This document shows, piece after piece, positions 5,379 to 6,919 of a stretch of 6,919 bases of DNA. Every line of letters begins with the position of its first letter. Positions within the stretch are counted from its first letter, which is position 1. This DNA comes from an uncultured bacterium (GTDB taxonomy: Bacteria > Actinomycetota > Actinomycetes > S36-B12): contig CAJAKT010000155.1 in NCBI GenBank assembly GCA_903940375.1, forward strand, positions 1-6,919, given 5' to 3'. Both the position numbers and the translations under genes were made by a program. The notes under the pieces are model-generated. The model had not been told where the DNA came from and searched no databases. It saw only the letters and a program-made list of their open reading frames with translations.

Positions 5379-6919
5379 CTACGCCCTTTCCGTCGTCGCA
5401 CCGCCGGCCGCGGCGATTGCCACCTGCCCGAGCGCGAGCCCGCCATCATTGGGAGGCACCCGCTCATGCACGAGAACCGTGAAGCCCTCCTGCGCAAGCC
5501 TGCCCTGACACAGCACCGTGAGCACGGTGTTTGCGAAGACTCCTCCGGTCAGACCGACGGTGTCCACTCCAGTGGCATCCCTGATGGCGACGGCGGCCTC
5601 GGCGACGGCCAGGGCCAGGCCCTCATGGAACAGTCGAGCCGCGACCCGAATGTCCAGTCCGTCCCGAACGGCCGCCACGGCAGCCCCGATCGCAGGCGCG
5701 GGATCCAGCCGCAGGCCGCTGCCGGTGTCCTCGATCGCCGGGGCCCAGGCGCGCGGGTCGTCGTCCGTGGGCGGGCTTGCGGCGGCCAGCGCCTCGAGCT
5801 CGATGGCGGCCTGGCCCTCGTAGTCGACGGACTGACGGACATCGAGCAGGGCGGCGACGGCGTCGAAGAGCCGTCCCATGCTGCTCGTCGGGGTGCAGCC
5901 CGTGCCGGTCTGCAGCATGCGGCCGACGATGGTCAGTTCGTTGGGTTCGGCGGCGGCCACGAGCGCAAGGGCGGGATCGACAGGGATGCCTGCGGCCGCC
6001 AGATGGGCGAGAGCAGTGCGAAGTGGTCGGCGCACCGCTGCATCGCCGCCGGGCAGCGCGACGGGGCTCAGGCTGCCGACTCGGTCGACGGCCGCGTAGG
6101 TGCCCAGGAGCAGTTCACCGCCCCAGATCGATCCGTCGGTTCCGTAGCCGGTGCCGTCGAAGGTGAAGCCGAGGACCGGGCGGTCGGCGGCCCACCGATG
6201 CTCGGCCAGGAGGGACGCCAGGTGAGCGTGATGATGCTGCACCGTCAGGTGCGCGACCCCTCGCCGGCCGGCTTCCTCACTAGCCCAGCGGCGAGACAGG
6301 TAGGCGGGATGGGCATCGCTGATGATGGCCGTGGGCTCGACATGTTGCAGAGTGGTGAGAGTTGCGACGGTCAGTTCGAGCATCGCCAACGTCTCGAGAT
6401 TCTCGGTGTCACCAATGTGCTGGCTCAGCCACGCGTTCGAACCGTGTGCGACGCAGACTGCTGTCTTCAGCTCGCCGCCGACGGCGACGAGGCCGGGTGC
6501 AACGATGGGCAGAGTGATGGGCAGTGGTGTGTAACCACGGCTGCGACGCACGGGTTGGGGAGTCCCGCCAACCGAGCGGAGTACGGAGTCATCGCAGGCG
6601 ACATGGATACGACGGTTGTGGTGGACCATGACGTCGGCCAGATCGGCCAGTCGCTCGCTGGCCTCCTCTCTGCTCGTGCAGATGGGCTCATCCGACAGGT
6701 TCCCGCTCGTCATCACGAGTACGCGCGGAGCGCCGGCGTCGAACAGCAGGTGATGCAGCGGGGCGTACGGCAGCATCACGCCCAGATAGGAGTTGCCCGG
6801 CGCAACCGATGTCTGCAGGTGGGTATCGATAGCGGGGGCCAGCAGAATCGGACGGGCTGGTGATACCAGTGCCGCGAGGGATGCCTCGTCAAGCTGAACC
6901 ACTGCTCGTGCCGCATCGA
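5379..6919 (-). CDS. hypF: Carbamoyltransferase HypF, N-terminal part beyond window edge
   Basis: HypF turns carbamoyl phosphate and ATP into carbamoyl-adenylate and moves the carbamoyl group to the C-terminal cysteine of HypE. About 512 of the usual 750-780 residues are visible. The acylphosphatase domain, the zinc-finger repeats and the start of the YrdC-like domain lie beyond position 6919, so the GTG at 6902 is internal and not the true start. Seen in order are YrdC-domain motifs SPARPILL, NSYLGVMLPYAPLHHLLF, MTSGNLSDEPI and DDSVLRSVGG (near 6570-6598), then RRSRGYTPLPI. The Kae1-like domain follows, with QHHHAHLASL (histidines near 6222-6236), FDGTGYGTDGSIWGGELL (about 6141-6160 for DGTGYG), SSMGRLFDAVAALL, TGGVFAN (near 5530-5552) and the C-terminal NDGG (5439-5450). 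The frame is open throughout with no disruption. It is the most upstream visible gene of the hypFCDE run. hypA or hypB, if linked, would lie to the right. Confidence 0.97.
   Translation of the reverse strand, partial: DAARAVVQLDEASLAALVSPARPILLAPAIDTHLQTSVAPGNSYLGVMLPYAPLHHLLFDAGAPRVLVMTSGNLSDEPICTSREEASERLADLADVMVHHNRRIHVACDDSVLRSVGGTPQPVRRSRGYTPLPITLPIVAPGLVAVGGELKTAVCVAHGSNAWLSQHIGDTENLETLAMLELTVATLTTLQHVEPTAIISDAHPAYLSRRWASEEAGRRGVAHLTVQHHHAHLASLLAEHRWAADRPVLGFTFDGTGYGTDGSIWGGELLLGTYAAVDRVGSLSPVALPGGDAAVRRPLRTALAHLAAAGIPVDPALALVAAAEPNELTIVGRMLQTGTGCTPTSSMGRLFDAVAALLDVRQSVDYEGQAAIELEALAAASPPTDDDPRAWAPAIEDTGSGLRLDPAPAIGAAVAAVRDGLDIRVAARLFHEGLALAVAEAAVAIRDATGVDTVGLTGGVFANTVLTVLCQGRLAQEGFTVLVHERVPPNDGGLALGQVAIAAAGGATTERA

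Noticed and set aside
4764..6863. A 699-codon open frame on the plus strand opposite hypD, hypC and hypF
   Set aside because: It lies entirely antisense to three unmistakable hyp genes, starts inside hypD and shows no recognisable domain. Long antisense frames are common in GC-rich coding DNA, where stop codons are rare.

Overview
The window looks like chromosomal DNA from a high-GC actinobacterium. Every real reading frame has strong G/C bias at the third codon position. The DtxR-family repressor is nearly identical in layout and ligand residues to actinobacterial IdeR/DtxR, and the HypE protein begins with the long leader and GHGGGG motif that I associate with this group. The genus cannot be fixed from sequence alone.

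Layout. (1) Positions 1-1358, minus strand: a class I DNA photolyase that is complete except for its last few residues, which lie beyond the left edge. (2) Positions 1359-1441: a short divergent spacer with three back-to-back perfect inverted repeats. (3) Positions 1442-2176, plus: an eight-helix ZIP-type metal transporter that lacks the usual histidines in its core motifs. (4) Positions 2177-2238: a 62-bp spacer with nested inverted repeats and a possible promoter. (5) Positions 2239-2928, plus: an IdeR-type iron-dependent repressor with every known metal ligand present. (6) Positions 2925-6919, minus: a tight hypF-hypC-hypD-hypE run for [NiFe]-hydrogenase maturation. It is read leftward from the right edge, and the N-terminal part of HypF lies outside the window.

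How the genes work together. HypF and HypE make the cyanide ligand from carbamoyl phosphate. HypC and HypD hold the iron and assemble the Fe(CN)2CO unit of the [NiFe] active site. The nickel-insertion genes hypA and hypB and the hydrogenase subunits are absent from the window and presumably lie further right or elsewhere. The ZIP transporter and IdeR form a plausible metal-uptake and metal-sensing pair on the opposite strand. ideR and hypE converge so tightly that their stop codons share bases at a single CTAG.

I see no rRNA, tRNA, CRISPR array, insertion sequence or phage gene. Nothing here amounts to a clearly undescribed system. The best leads are the histidine-poor ZIP protein beside ideR, the inverted repeats in the two spacers, and the shared stop between ideR and hypE.
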